Positions 19,500-27,738 of a stretch of 64,000 nt of DNA are shown here, piece after piece. The stretch is from assembly GCF_003337425.1 (NCBI RefSeq), contig NZ_QPJU01000004.1:1-64000 (forward strand). Reading direction: 5' to 3'. Position 1 is the stretch's first letter. Every line of letters starts with the position of its first letter. The translations under genes were made by a program, and so were the position numbers. The notes beneath the pieces were generated by a model, which saw only the letters and a program-made list of their open reading frames with translations, was not told the DNA's origin and made no database searches. This DNA comes from Extensimonas vulgaris (GTDB taxonomy: Bacteria; Pseudomonadota; Gammaproteobacteria; Burkholderiales; Burkholderiaceae_C).

Positions 19500-21011
19500 A
19501 TGCGTTCTTCTTCTTTTCATTCCGTCATGCAGGCGAGCCCGGCCGCGGCGTCTGCTGCCGCAATGTCCGCTCCTGCGAAGGCTGGCCACTCCTTGCCGCC
19601 CGAGAGCCTGCCCAAAAGCCTGTCTGCAACACCCGGCGCGCCCGATCCCGAGCGCGCGAGCAGCCTTGCGATGCTGGTGGTGGTCTGTGGCATCGCTGCG
19701 GCGGTGCTCGACGCGAGCATCGTCAATCTGGCGCTGCCCGGCATCGCGCAGGAGTTGCAGGCCGACGCGGCGCAAGCGATCTGGGTGCTCAACGCCTACC
19801 AGATGGCGACGCTGGTGATGCTGTTGCCACTCGCGGCGCTGGGCGAGCGGCTGGGCTACCGGCGCGTGTACCTGGGCGGGGTGATCTTGTTCACGCTGGC
19901 TTCGCTGGGTGCGATGCTCGCGCATTCGCTCTGGACTCTGATTTTGGCGCGCGCCGTGCAGGGCCTGGGAGCCGCCGGGGTGATGAGTGTGAACACGGCG
20001 CTGGTGCGGCTGATTTACCCGCGCGCGCTGCTGGGGCGGGGCATGGCCATCAATTCGATGGTGGTGGCGGTGTCTTCCGTGGCCGGGCCGGCGGTGGCGG
20101 CGGCGATCTTGTCGGTGGCCTCGTGGCCCTGGCTGTTTGCGCTCAACCTGCCGCTCGGGGCCTTCGTGCTGTGGCTGGGGTGGCGCGCACTGCCGTTCAA
20201 TGCCCACCCGCACACGGGCGCGCAGCGCCTGGGCTGGCTCGACGTGCTGCTCAACGTGTTGATGTTCAGCCTGGTGTTCGTCGGCGTCGATCAACTGGGG
20301 GTGCGCAGAGAGCAGAAGGCGGGTGTGGATGCCGGGCTGGGCTGGGCGCTGCTCGTCGCGGGGGTGCTGGTGGGCTGGTTCTATGTGCGGCGCCAGCGCC
20401 ACCTGGCGGCGCCCCTGTTTCCGATCGACTTGCTGCGCATCCGGGTGTTTGCGCTTTCCATGGCTTCGTCCGTCGGGGCGTTCTGCGCGCAGACGCTGGC
20501 TTATGTAGCGCTGCCCTTTTTGCTGCTCGACACTTTCGGACGCACGCACTTGCAGGCGGGTCTGCTGATCTCGGCCTGGCCCTTGGCCATCGTGGCGGTG
20601 GCGCCGCTGGCCGGGCGGCTGATCGGGCGCTACCCCGGTGGGCTGCTGGGGGGCATAGGCATGGCGGTGTTTGCCTGCGGGCTGCTGCTGCTTGCGCTGC
20701 TGCCGGCGCAGCCGACGAATTTCGACATGGTCTGGCGCCTGGCGCTGTGCGGCGCGGGTTTTGCGCTGTTCCAGTCGCCCAACAACCACACCATCGTGAC
20801 CTCGGCGCCCTTGCACCGCAGCGGCGCGGCCAGCGGCATGCTGGGCACGGCGCGGCTCACGGGGCAGACGCTGGGCGCGGTGGTGCTCGCGGGCTTGTTT
20901 TCGCTGTGGCCCGCGCAGCTCGGGCGTGCGCCCATCGTGGCGCTGTGGGTGGCCGCAGGCTTTGCGGCGCTCGCGGGCGTGACGAGCACGCTGCGCGTGC
21001 GCGCAGCGTGA
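19500..21011 (+). CDS. MFS transporter, DHA2 (EmrB-type) family
   Basis: A proton-driven inner-membrane exporter of 503 residues with about 14 predicted helices. Helix 1 has the DHA2 pattern (AAAVLDASIVNLALPGIAQEL), the A motif is LGERLGYRRVYLGG, and the C motif lies in SSVAGPAVAAAIL. DHA2 pumps export drugs, dyes or metabolites; the substrate is not predictable here, and no membrane-fusion partner (EmrA) or regulator is adjacent. ATG 19500 is chosen because upstream codons, though open, run antisense into nnr; ATG 19527 is another option. Confidence 0.88.
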   Translation: MRSSSFHSVMQASPAAASAAAMSAPAKAGHSLPPESLPKSLSATPGAPDPERASSLAMLVVVCGIAAAVLDASIVNLALPGIAQELQADAAQAIWVLNAYQMATLVMLLPLAALGERLGYRRVYLGGVILFTLASLGAMLAHSLWTLILARAVQGLGAAGVMSVNTALVRLIYPRALLGRGMAINSMVVAVSSVAGPAVAAAILSVASWPWLFALNLPLGAFVLWLGWRALPFNAHPHTGAQRLGWLDVLLNVLMFSLVFVGVDQLGVRREQKAGVDAGLGWALLVAGVLVGWFYVRRQRHLAAPLFPIDLLRIRVFALSMASSVGAFCAQTLAYVALPFLLLDTFGRTHLQAGLLISAWPLAIVAVAPLAGRLIGRYPGGLLGGIGMAVFACGLLLLALLPAQPTNFDMVWRLALCGAGFALFQSPNNHTIVTSAPLHRSGAASGMLGTARLTGQTLGAVVLAGLFSLWPAQLGRAPIVALWVAAGFAALAGVTSTLRVRAA

Positions 21012-21155
21012 GCAAAGATTGCGCATAAAAAATGGCTTTTGTGCGCAATTGGCAAGCGTCTGCAGATATGCTTTTGGGAGCATTTTGAGCGCTCTCATGC
21101 TGCCGGCGTATGGCACACTCGCAGGCTTTCCCGTGCCTGTTTTCGCTATAGAACC

Positions 21156-23582
21156 ATGGAATCCATCGTCCGGCAGCTTGCCGCAGAAATCCGTATTTCC
21201 GAGGCGCAGGTGCGCGCCGCCGTCGCTTTGCTCGACGGCGGGGCCACGGTGCCCTTCATCGCGCGCTACCGCAAAGAGGCCACGAACGGGCTCGACGACG
21301 TGCAGCTGCGCGAACTCGAAGCGCGCCTGGCGTACCTGCGCGAGCTGGCCGAGCGGCGTGCGGCCGTGCTCAAGAGCATAGACGCGCAGGGCAAGCTCAC
21401 CGACGCGCTGCGCGCCGCGATCGCCGCTGCGCCGACCAAGCAGGAGCTCGAAGACCTGTACCTGCCGTTCAAGCAAAAGCGCCGCACCAAGGGGCAGATC
21501 GCGCGCGAATGCGGGCTCGAGCCGCTCGCGGACCTGCTCTGGGCCGACCCCACGCGCGACCCGGCCGAGGCCGCGCAGGCCTTTTTGCGCGCGCCCGAAG
21601 TGCTCGAGGATGGCAAGCCGGGGCCGGACTTTTCCACCGTGGCAGCGGTGCTAGACGGCGTGCGCGACATCCTGAGCGAACGCTGGGCCGAAGACGCGGC
21701 GCTCGTGCAGGTGCTGCGCGCCTGGCTCTGGGACGAGGGCGTGCTCGCGAGCCGCAAGATCGAGGGCAAGAACGAGAGCGACCCCGAAGTCGCCAAGTTC
21801 CGCGACTATTTCGACTATGCCGAGCCGATCCGCCGCGTGCCCTCGCACCGCGCGCTGGCCGTGTTCCGCGGGCGCGCGCTCGAGGTTCTGGACGTGAAGC
21901 TGCTGCAACCCGCAGAGCCCGCGCCCGGCCAGGCGAGCCTGGCCGAAGGGCGCATCGCGCTGCACCTGGGCTGGAGCCACAGCGGCCGCGCCGCGGACGA
22001 CCTGCTGCGCAAGTGCGTGGCCTGGACCTGGCGCGTCAAGCTCAGCCTGGCGCTGGAGCGCGACCTGTTCAACCGCTTGCGCGAAGAGGCCGAGCAGGTG
22101 GCGATCAAGGTCTTTGCCGACAACCTGCGCGACCTGCTGCTCGCCGCGCCCGCGGGCCCGCGCGTGGTCATGGGGCTCGATCCGGGCATACGCACGGGCG
22201 TCAAGGTCGCCGTGGTCGATGCCACGGGCAAGCTCGTCGCCACCGCCACGGTGTATCCGCACGAGCCGCGGCGCGACTGGGACGGGGCGCTCTTCACACT
22301 CGCGCAGCTGTGCGAGCGCCACCGCGTGCAGCTCATCGCGATCGGCAACGGCACCGCGAGCCGCGAGACCGACAAGCTCGCGGCCGAGCTCATCGCTTTG
22401 GTACAAAAACAGGCCAAAGCCAAGGCGGATACTGCGCTCGCAGCTATACAAAAAATAGTCGTGAGCGAAGCCGGCGCCTCGGTCTATTCGGCCAGCGAGT
22501 ACGCGGCGCAGGAAATGCCCGACGTCGATGTGAGCCTGCGCGGCGCCGTGAGCATCGCGCGGCGCCTGCAAGACCCGCTCGCCGAACTCGTGAAGATCGA
22601 CCCCAAGAGCATAGGCGTGGGCCAGTACCAGCACGACGTGAACCAGAGCGCGCTCGCGCGCACGCTGGACGCGGTGGTCGAGGACTGCGTGAACGCCGTG
22701 GGCGTGGACTTGAACACGGCGAGCGTGCCGCTGCTCGCGCGCGTCTCGGGGCTCTCGCCCGGCGTGGCGCGCGCCGTGGTGCACTGGCGCGAGGCGCATG
22801 GCGCGTTCCGCAGCCGCAGGCAGCTGCTCGAAGTCGCGGGCCTGGGCCCCAAAACCTTCGAGCAAAGCGCGGGCTTCCTGCGCATCCGCGGCGGGGACAA
22901 CCCGCTCGACATGACCGGCGTGCACCCCGAAACCTACCCCGTGGTCGAGCAGATCATCGCGCGTGTCGGCAAACCCGTGGCGGAGTTGATGGGGCGCGCC
23001 GAGCTGCTGCAAAGCCTGCGCCCCGAGCTGTTCGCGAATGAGCGCTTCGGCGTCATCACGGTGCGCGACATCCTCGGCGAGCTCGAAAAACCGGGCCGCG
23101 ACCCGCGTCCGGACTTCAAGGTGGCGCGCCTGCACGAAGGCGTGGAGGACATCACCGATCTGCGCGAAGGCATGGTGCTCGAAGGCACGGTCAGCAACGT
23201 GGCGCAGTTCGGCGCCTTCGTCGATCTGGGCGTGCACCAAGACGGCTTGGTGCACGTGAGCCAGCTCGCGCACCGCTTCGTGCACGACGCGCGCGAAGTG
23301 GTCAAAACCGGCGACATCGTGAAGGTGCGCGTGCTTGAAGTCGATGTGCCGCGCAAGCGCATCAGCCTGAGCATGAAGCTGGACGCTGCCCCGGCGCCGC
23401 CGGGCGCGCGGCGTGGCGCCGAGCCGCATGCGTCGGGCGCCGCACATGGCAGAAACAGTCAGAACGGCCCGCGCTCCGCCAGCCCCAGCCGCCACACGCC
23501 GCGCAATGCAGAACCGGCAGCGCCCTCGGCCATGGCCGCAGCCTTTGCCAAACTGCAGCGAGGCAAGGGGCCAGTGCCCTGA
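21156..23582 (+). CDS. tex: Transcription accessory protein Tex
   Basis: A conserved nucleic-acid-binding protein of 808 residues, linked to transcription and stress tolerance. Domains in order: N-terminal helical region (ATVPFIARYRKEATNGLDDV), the YqgF RNase H-like domain (VVMGLDPGIRTGVKVAVVD, IGNGTASRETDKLAAEL), helix-hairpin-helix repeats (GVDLNTASVPLLARVSGLSP, LLEVAGLGPKTFEQSAGFLR) and a C-terminal S1 domain (LEGTVSNVAQFGAFVDLGVH). Between the YqgF motif and KIVVSEAGASVYSAS about 16 residues (QKQAKAKADTALAAI) come from a dispersed repeat copy; most Tex proteins lack them. The ATG at 21156 matches the family N-terminus. Confidence 0.96.
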   Translation: MESIVRQLAAEIRISEAQVRAAVALLDGGATVPFIARYRKEATNGLDDVQLRELEARLAYLRELAERRAAVLKSIDAQGKLTDALRAAIAAAPTKQELEDLYLPFKQKRRTKGQIARECGLEPLADLLWADPTRDPAEAAQAFLRAPEVLEDGKPGPDFSTVAAVLDGVRDILSERWAEDAALVQVLRAWLWDEGVLASRKIEGKNESDPEVAKFRDYFDYAEPIRRVPSHRALAVFRGRALEVLDVKLLQPAEPAPGQASLAEGRIALHLGWSHSGRAADDLLRKCVAWTWRVKLSLALERDLFNRLREEAEQVAIKVFADNLRDLLLAAPAGPRVVMGLDPGIRTGVKVAVVDATGKLVATATVYPHEPRRDWDGALFTLAQLCERHRVQLIAIGNGTASRETDKLAAELIALVQKQAKAKADTALAAIQKIVVSEAGASVYSASEYAAQEMPDVDVSLRGAVSIARRLQDPLAELVKIDPKSIGVGQYQHDVNQSALARTLDAVVEDCVNAVGVDLNTASVPLLARVSGLSPGVARAVVHWREAHGAFRSRRQLLEVAGLGPKTFEQSAGFLRIRGGDNPLDMTGVHPETYPVVEQIIARVGKPVAELMGRAELLQSLRPELFANERFGVITVRDILGELEKPGRDPRPDFKVARLHEGVEDITDLREGMVLEGTVSNVAQFGAFVDLGVHQDGLVHVSQLAHRFVHDAREVVKTGDIVKVRVLEVDVPRKRISLSMKLDAAPAPPGARRGAEPHASGAAHGRNSQNGPRSASPSRHTPRNAEPAAPSAMAAAFAKLQRGKGPVP
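22404..22460 (+). repeat. Dispersed Comamonadaceae-type repeat, copy 3 (inside tex)
   Basis: An AT-rich patch (CAAAAACAGGCCAAAGC up to GCAGCTATACAAAAAATAG) inside the otherwise GC-rich YqgF-domain coding sequence. It is translated in frame as a short extra loop. Confidence 0.55.
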
Positions 23583-23638
23583 GCCCCTGCCAAGGCGAGG
23601 GCTGACCCACCTCCCGCACGCGCACGACTGACGACGTC

Positions 23639-24451
23639 ATGCAAGAGCTCGACGCGCTGCTGGCCCACAGCGGTAAGCTGCCCGCCTTGCCGCGCAGCGT
23701 GGCGCTGCTGCTGGCCGAGCTCGCGCACGCGCAGCCCGATCTGCGCCGGCTGAACCAGCACTTCGGGCAAGACCCGGTGCTGGCCGCGCGTTTGCTGGCG
23801 CTGGCCAATGGCCCGGCATTCCAGATGGCGCGGCAGGTGGCCGGCATCCCTGAGGCGCTGGCGCTGGCAAGTGGGCAGCAGCTGCGCACGCTCGTGGCCG
23901 CAACGGCGGTGAGCACTGCAGCGCAAGCCCCATCAGGCGTGCGCCTGGCGCAGTTTGCGCACTACAGCCAGCAGACGGCGCGCCTGGCGCGTGCACTGGC
24001 GGGTCAGCTGCCGCAAGACCAGGTCGCCGCCTACACCGTGGGCTTGCTGCATGGGCTGGGCGAACTGCTCTTGCGCCTGGGCATGCCCGAAGAGATGAGC
24101 GCCATCGATGCGCTGGTGTCGCCGCTCGATGCGCGGCGTGGCTTGGTCGAGCAGCAAATCCTGGGCTATAGCTATGCGCAGGTGAGCGCACGCCTGGCCG
24201 AGCGTTGGCGCTTGCCCATGCGTATCGTCGAAGCAATGCGCTACCAGAATGAACCGCTCGCAGAAAACGCAGGCGAGCCGCTCGCAGCCATCGTCCACCT
24301 CGCCTCCTGGCGCATGCGTGCGCACCTGGCGAAGCTGGACGAAAAGCAAATGGCCGACAGCTTTCCGGGCGACGTGGGCCTGCTCGTGGGCTTGGACATC
24401 GACATGGTGCTGCAGCAAGACCCTTTCGACTGGCGCGGCCAGCCAGCGTAG
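23639..24451 (+). CDS. HDOD domain protein
   Basis: A 270-residue protein dominated by an HDOD domain, a metal-less relative of HD hydrolases used as a signalling scaffold. LPALPRSVALLLAELAHAQPDLRRL and QDPVLAARLLALANGPAF are the domain start, and AAYTVGLLHGLGELLL is the second conserved block. No output domain (GGDEF, EAL, receiver) is fused. It follows tex by 56 bp and could be co-transcribed. Its target is unknown; relatives regulate motility, biofilm or stress responses. Confidence 0.85.
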   Translation: MQELDALLAHSGKLPALPRSVALLLAELAHAQPDLRRLNQHFGQDPVLAARLLALANGPAFQMARQVAGIPEALALASGQQLRTLVAATAVSTAAQAPSGVRLAQFAHYSQQTARLARALAGQLPQDQVAAYTVGLLHGLGELLLRLGMPEEMSAIDALVSPLDARRGLVEQQILGYSYAQVSARLAERWRLPMRIVEAMRYQNEPLAENAGEPLAAIVHLASWRMRAHLAKLDEKQMADSFPGDVGLLVGLDIDMVLQQDPFDWRGQPA

Positions 24452-24489
24452 AACGTAGAAAACGCGCGCTGCTGCATCCTTGTTTGCGT

Positions 24490-24506
24490 AAGTCCGACAG
24501 GCTGCC
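24490..24506 (+). repeat. Solo half terminal repeat of family A element
   Basis: AAGTCCGACAGGCTGCC matches the right-hand terminal repeat of the family A element at 11273-11289. No left end or body is present within 200 bp. Probably the scar of a deleted copy. Confidence 0.6.
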
Positions 24507-24633
24507 CTTGAATCGCAGTTTTTGCCCGCTTGCAACGGGCAGCGGCGAATACCCCTGCGGGGCAGTGAAGTCTTCGCGACTGCGAATGCCAACATGCTTC
24601 GTGCTGGGTTATTGTTTTAGGGTTTTCCCTTAT

Positions 24634-24799
24634 CTAGTCCAGTGTTCGACGCTATCTGCGACATAAAACCGCGTCTTTTTGGCCTGGGCCGCGTTGCAAA
24701 TCCTCGCGATACCACCCGGTATCGCTGCGGTTTGCGCCTTGCCCAGACCAAAAATCCATCGGTTTTATTTGTCGCATCAAGCATCAAACACAGCACTAG
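24634..24799 (-). mobile_element. Hairpin-type miniature element, family B, copy 2
   Basis: 166 bp, the same length as and almost identical to the copy at 107-272, but inverted. The ends are CTAG with imperfect terminal repeats (CTAGTCCAGTGTTCGA and the complement of CTAGTGCTGTGTTTGA). The interior hairpin, with tip GCGATACC/GGTATCGC, is conserved. It lies just upstream of the alcohol dehydrogenase operon. Confidence 0.75.
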
Positions 24800-24831
24800 T
24801 TTGCGTATCCAACCGTTGAAGGAGTCTCTTG

Positions 24832-25845
24832 ATGGGCATGATCAAATCCTGGGCCGCCAAGGCCGCCGGACAAGCGCTCGAGCGTTACGACTACGACCCC
24901 GGCCCGCTCGGCGCCGAAGAGGTGGAGATCGCGGTCGAATACTGCGGCGTCTGCCATTCGGACTTGTCCATGATCGACAACGAATGGGGCATGGCCAGTT
25001 TTCCGCTGGTGCCTGGGCACGAAGTGGTGGGCCGTGTGGCGGCATTGGGCAGCCAGACCAAGGGCTTGCAGGTGGGCCAGCTCGTCGGTCTGGGCTGGAC
25101 GGCCGCCAGCTGCATGCACTGCCGTAGCTGCCTGGGCGGCGACCACAACCTGTGTGCCCACGCCCAGCCCACCATCGTGGGACACCATGGCGGTTTCGCC
25201 GACCGTGTGCGCGGCCACTGGGCCTGGGTGGTGCCGCTGCCCGAAGGCGTGCGCGCCGAAGTGGCCGGGCCCTTGCTGTGCGGCGGCATCACGGTGTTCA
25301 ACCCGCTGCTCGAATTCGATATCCTGCCCACGAGCCGCGTGGGCGTGGCGGGCATTGGCGGCCTGGGCCACATGGCGCTGCGCTTTGCGCGCGCCTGGGG
25401 CTGCGAGGTCACGGCCTTTACCTCGAGTCCGGACAAGGCCCAGGAGGCGCTCGAGCTCGGTGCCCACCGCGTCGTCTCCAGCCGCGACGGCACGGCGATC
25501 CGCGCCATCGCGGGGCAGCTCGACCTGATCCTCGTGACCGCGAACGCCGCGCTCGATTGGGACGCCATGCTCACGGCGCTCGGGCCGCGCGGGCGGCTGC
25601 ACGTGGTGGGCGCAGTGCCGCAGCCTATTCCTGTGCCCGCGTTCTCGCTGATTTTCGGGCAAAAGCAGGTGTCCGGTTCGCCCTCCGGCTCGCCGACGGC
25701 GATCGCGCGCATGCTCGACTTCTGCGCGCGCCACGGGATCGAGCCCATGGTGGAGATGTTCCCCATGTCCGAGGTCAACCAAGCCTTGGAACGCCTGCGC
25801 ACGGGCAAAGTGCGTTACCGCGCAGTGTTGCGCAATGATTTTTGA
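24832..25845 (+). CDS. Zinc-dependent NAD(P) alcohol dehydrogenase (YahK/CAD-like)
   Basis: A medium-chain dehydrogenase of 337 residues, reducing aldehydes or oxidising alcohols. The catalytic zinc ligands lie in CGVCHSD and PGHEVVGRV. The structural zinc lobe has four cysteines (SCMHCRSCLGGDHNLC). The nucleotide fold GVAGIGGLGHMALRFARAWG follows, and Ser/Ser after it (TSSPDKAQEA) would fit NADPH preference. The pattern resembles the cinnamyl-alcohol-dehydrogenase / YahK group. The start is ATG 24832, seven bases after GGAG. It is the first of three oxidoreductase genes spaced 12 and 36 bp apart, probably one operon. Confidence 0.93.
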   Translation: MGMIKSWAAKAAGQALERYDYDPGPLGAEEVEIAVEYCGVCHSDLSMIDNEWGMASFPLVPGHEVVGRVAALGSQTKGLQVGQLVGLGWTAASCMHCRSCLGGDHNLCAHAQPTIVGHHGGFADRVRGHWAWVVPLPEGVRAEVAGPLLCGGITVFNPLLEFDILPTSRVGVAGIGGLGHMALRFARAWGCEVTAFTSSPDKAQEALELGAHRVVSSRDGTAIRAIAGQLDLILVTANAALDWDAMLTALGPRGRLHVVGAVPQPIPVPAFSLIFGQKQVSGSPSGSPTAIARMLDFCARHGIEPMVEMFPMSEVNQALERLRTGKVRYRAVLRNDF

Positions 25846-25857
25846 AAGGCCATTGAG

Positions 25858-26838
<981 letters not shown>

Positions 26839-26874
26839 CGCTGGCAGGCTGCTAGCGCCCAAAGGAATGACCCT

Positions 26875-27690
26875 ATGAGCAGCACCAGTGCGACAGAAGA
26901 TTTTTTGCGCGAGCGCGTGGCCATCGTCACGGGCGGTGGGCGCGGGATGGGGCGGGCGATGACGCTCGCTCTCGCCGCGGCGGGCATGCATGTGATTGCC
27001 ACGGCGGCACGCGAGCGCGCCGAGGTCGAGGCGGTGGCCGAAGAGGCGCAGCGTCAATGCGGTCATGCGCGTGTGCTGCCGCTGTGCGCCGACGTCACGC
27101 ACGAAGACGACTGCGAGCGCGTCGTGGCTGCGGCGTTGCAGCGTTTCGGGCGGCTGGACGTCCTCGTCAACAACGCCGGGCGCGGCATGAAGTACGTGAG
27201 CCCGCAATTCCTGACCGAGCCCACGCGCTTTTGGCAAACCGACCCTGCCGTGTGGCGCATGGTCATCGATACCAACGTGAACGGGCCGTTTTTCATGGCA
27301 CGGGCGGCGGTGCCGACGATGCTGCAGGCGGGCTGGGGGCGCATCGTCAACCTTTCGATGAACCGTGAGACGATGCGCCGGCGCGGTTTTTCGCCCTACG
27401 GCCCCTCCAAGGCCGCGCTCGAGTCCGAAACCGTCATCTGGGCCCAAGACCTTGCTGGTACGGGCGTCACCGTGAATGCGCTGCTGCCCGGCGGCGCGAC
27501 GCACACCGGCATGATTCCCGAGGGCGTGGACGCTTCGGTGCGCGCCGGCCTGCTGGTCCCCGAGGTGGTGGTGCCGCCGCTGCTTTGGCTGCTCTCCCCC
27601 GCGGCCGATACCGTGACGGGCAAGCGCGTGGTCGCAAACCGCTGGCGCGCCGGCCACGAAGGCGACGCGCTCGAGGACGCGGGCTGCTGA
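26875..27690 (+). CDS. Short-chain dehydrogenase/reductase (SDR)
   Basis: A Rossmann-fold oxidoreductase of 271 residues. TGGGRGMG near residue 19 binds the cofactor and NNAGRG is the core motif. The catalytic residues are Ser in NLSMNRE and Tyr/Lys in YGPSK. TVNALLPGGATHTGM is a typical SDR substrate loop. It is the last gene of the three-gene oxidoreductase operon and converges with the CheW-fusion gene. Confidence 0.92.
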   Translation: MSSTSATEDFLRERVAIVTGGGRGMGRAMTLALAAAGMHVIATAARERAEVEAVAEEAQRQCGHARVLPLCADVTHEDDCERVVAAALQRFGRLDVLVNNAGRGMKYVSPQFLTEPTRFWQTDPAVWRMVIDTNVNGPFFMARAAVPTMLQAGWGRIVNLSMNRETMRRRGFSPYGPSKAALESETVIWAQDLAGTGVTVNALLPGGATHTGMIPEGVDASVRAGLLVPEVVVPPLLWLLSPAADTVTGKRVVANRWRAGHEGDALEDAGC

Positions 27691-27738
27691 CGCGGGCTGC
27701 AACGGCGTCTTTGCGCACGCCTCGTTGTATGCGCCGCA

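Larger units (their letters stand above)
24452..24831. other. 380 bp intergenic region holding element remnants
   Basis: It contains a half-site of the family A element (24490-24506), a stem TGCCCG/CGGGCA (24524-24542) and the second full copy of the family B element (24634-24799). The ribosome site of the following dehydrogenase comes last. No reading frame with family similarity was found. Confidence 0.6.

Noticed and set aside
21651-23495. A 614-codon antisense frame over tex
   Set aside because: Same reason: tex on the other strand is complete and conserved.
24524-24542. Stem TGCCCG/CGGGCA as a terminator after the HDOD gene
   Set aside because: The T run lies before the stem on the plus strand, so it does not form an intrinsic terminator in either direction.
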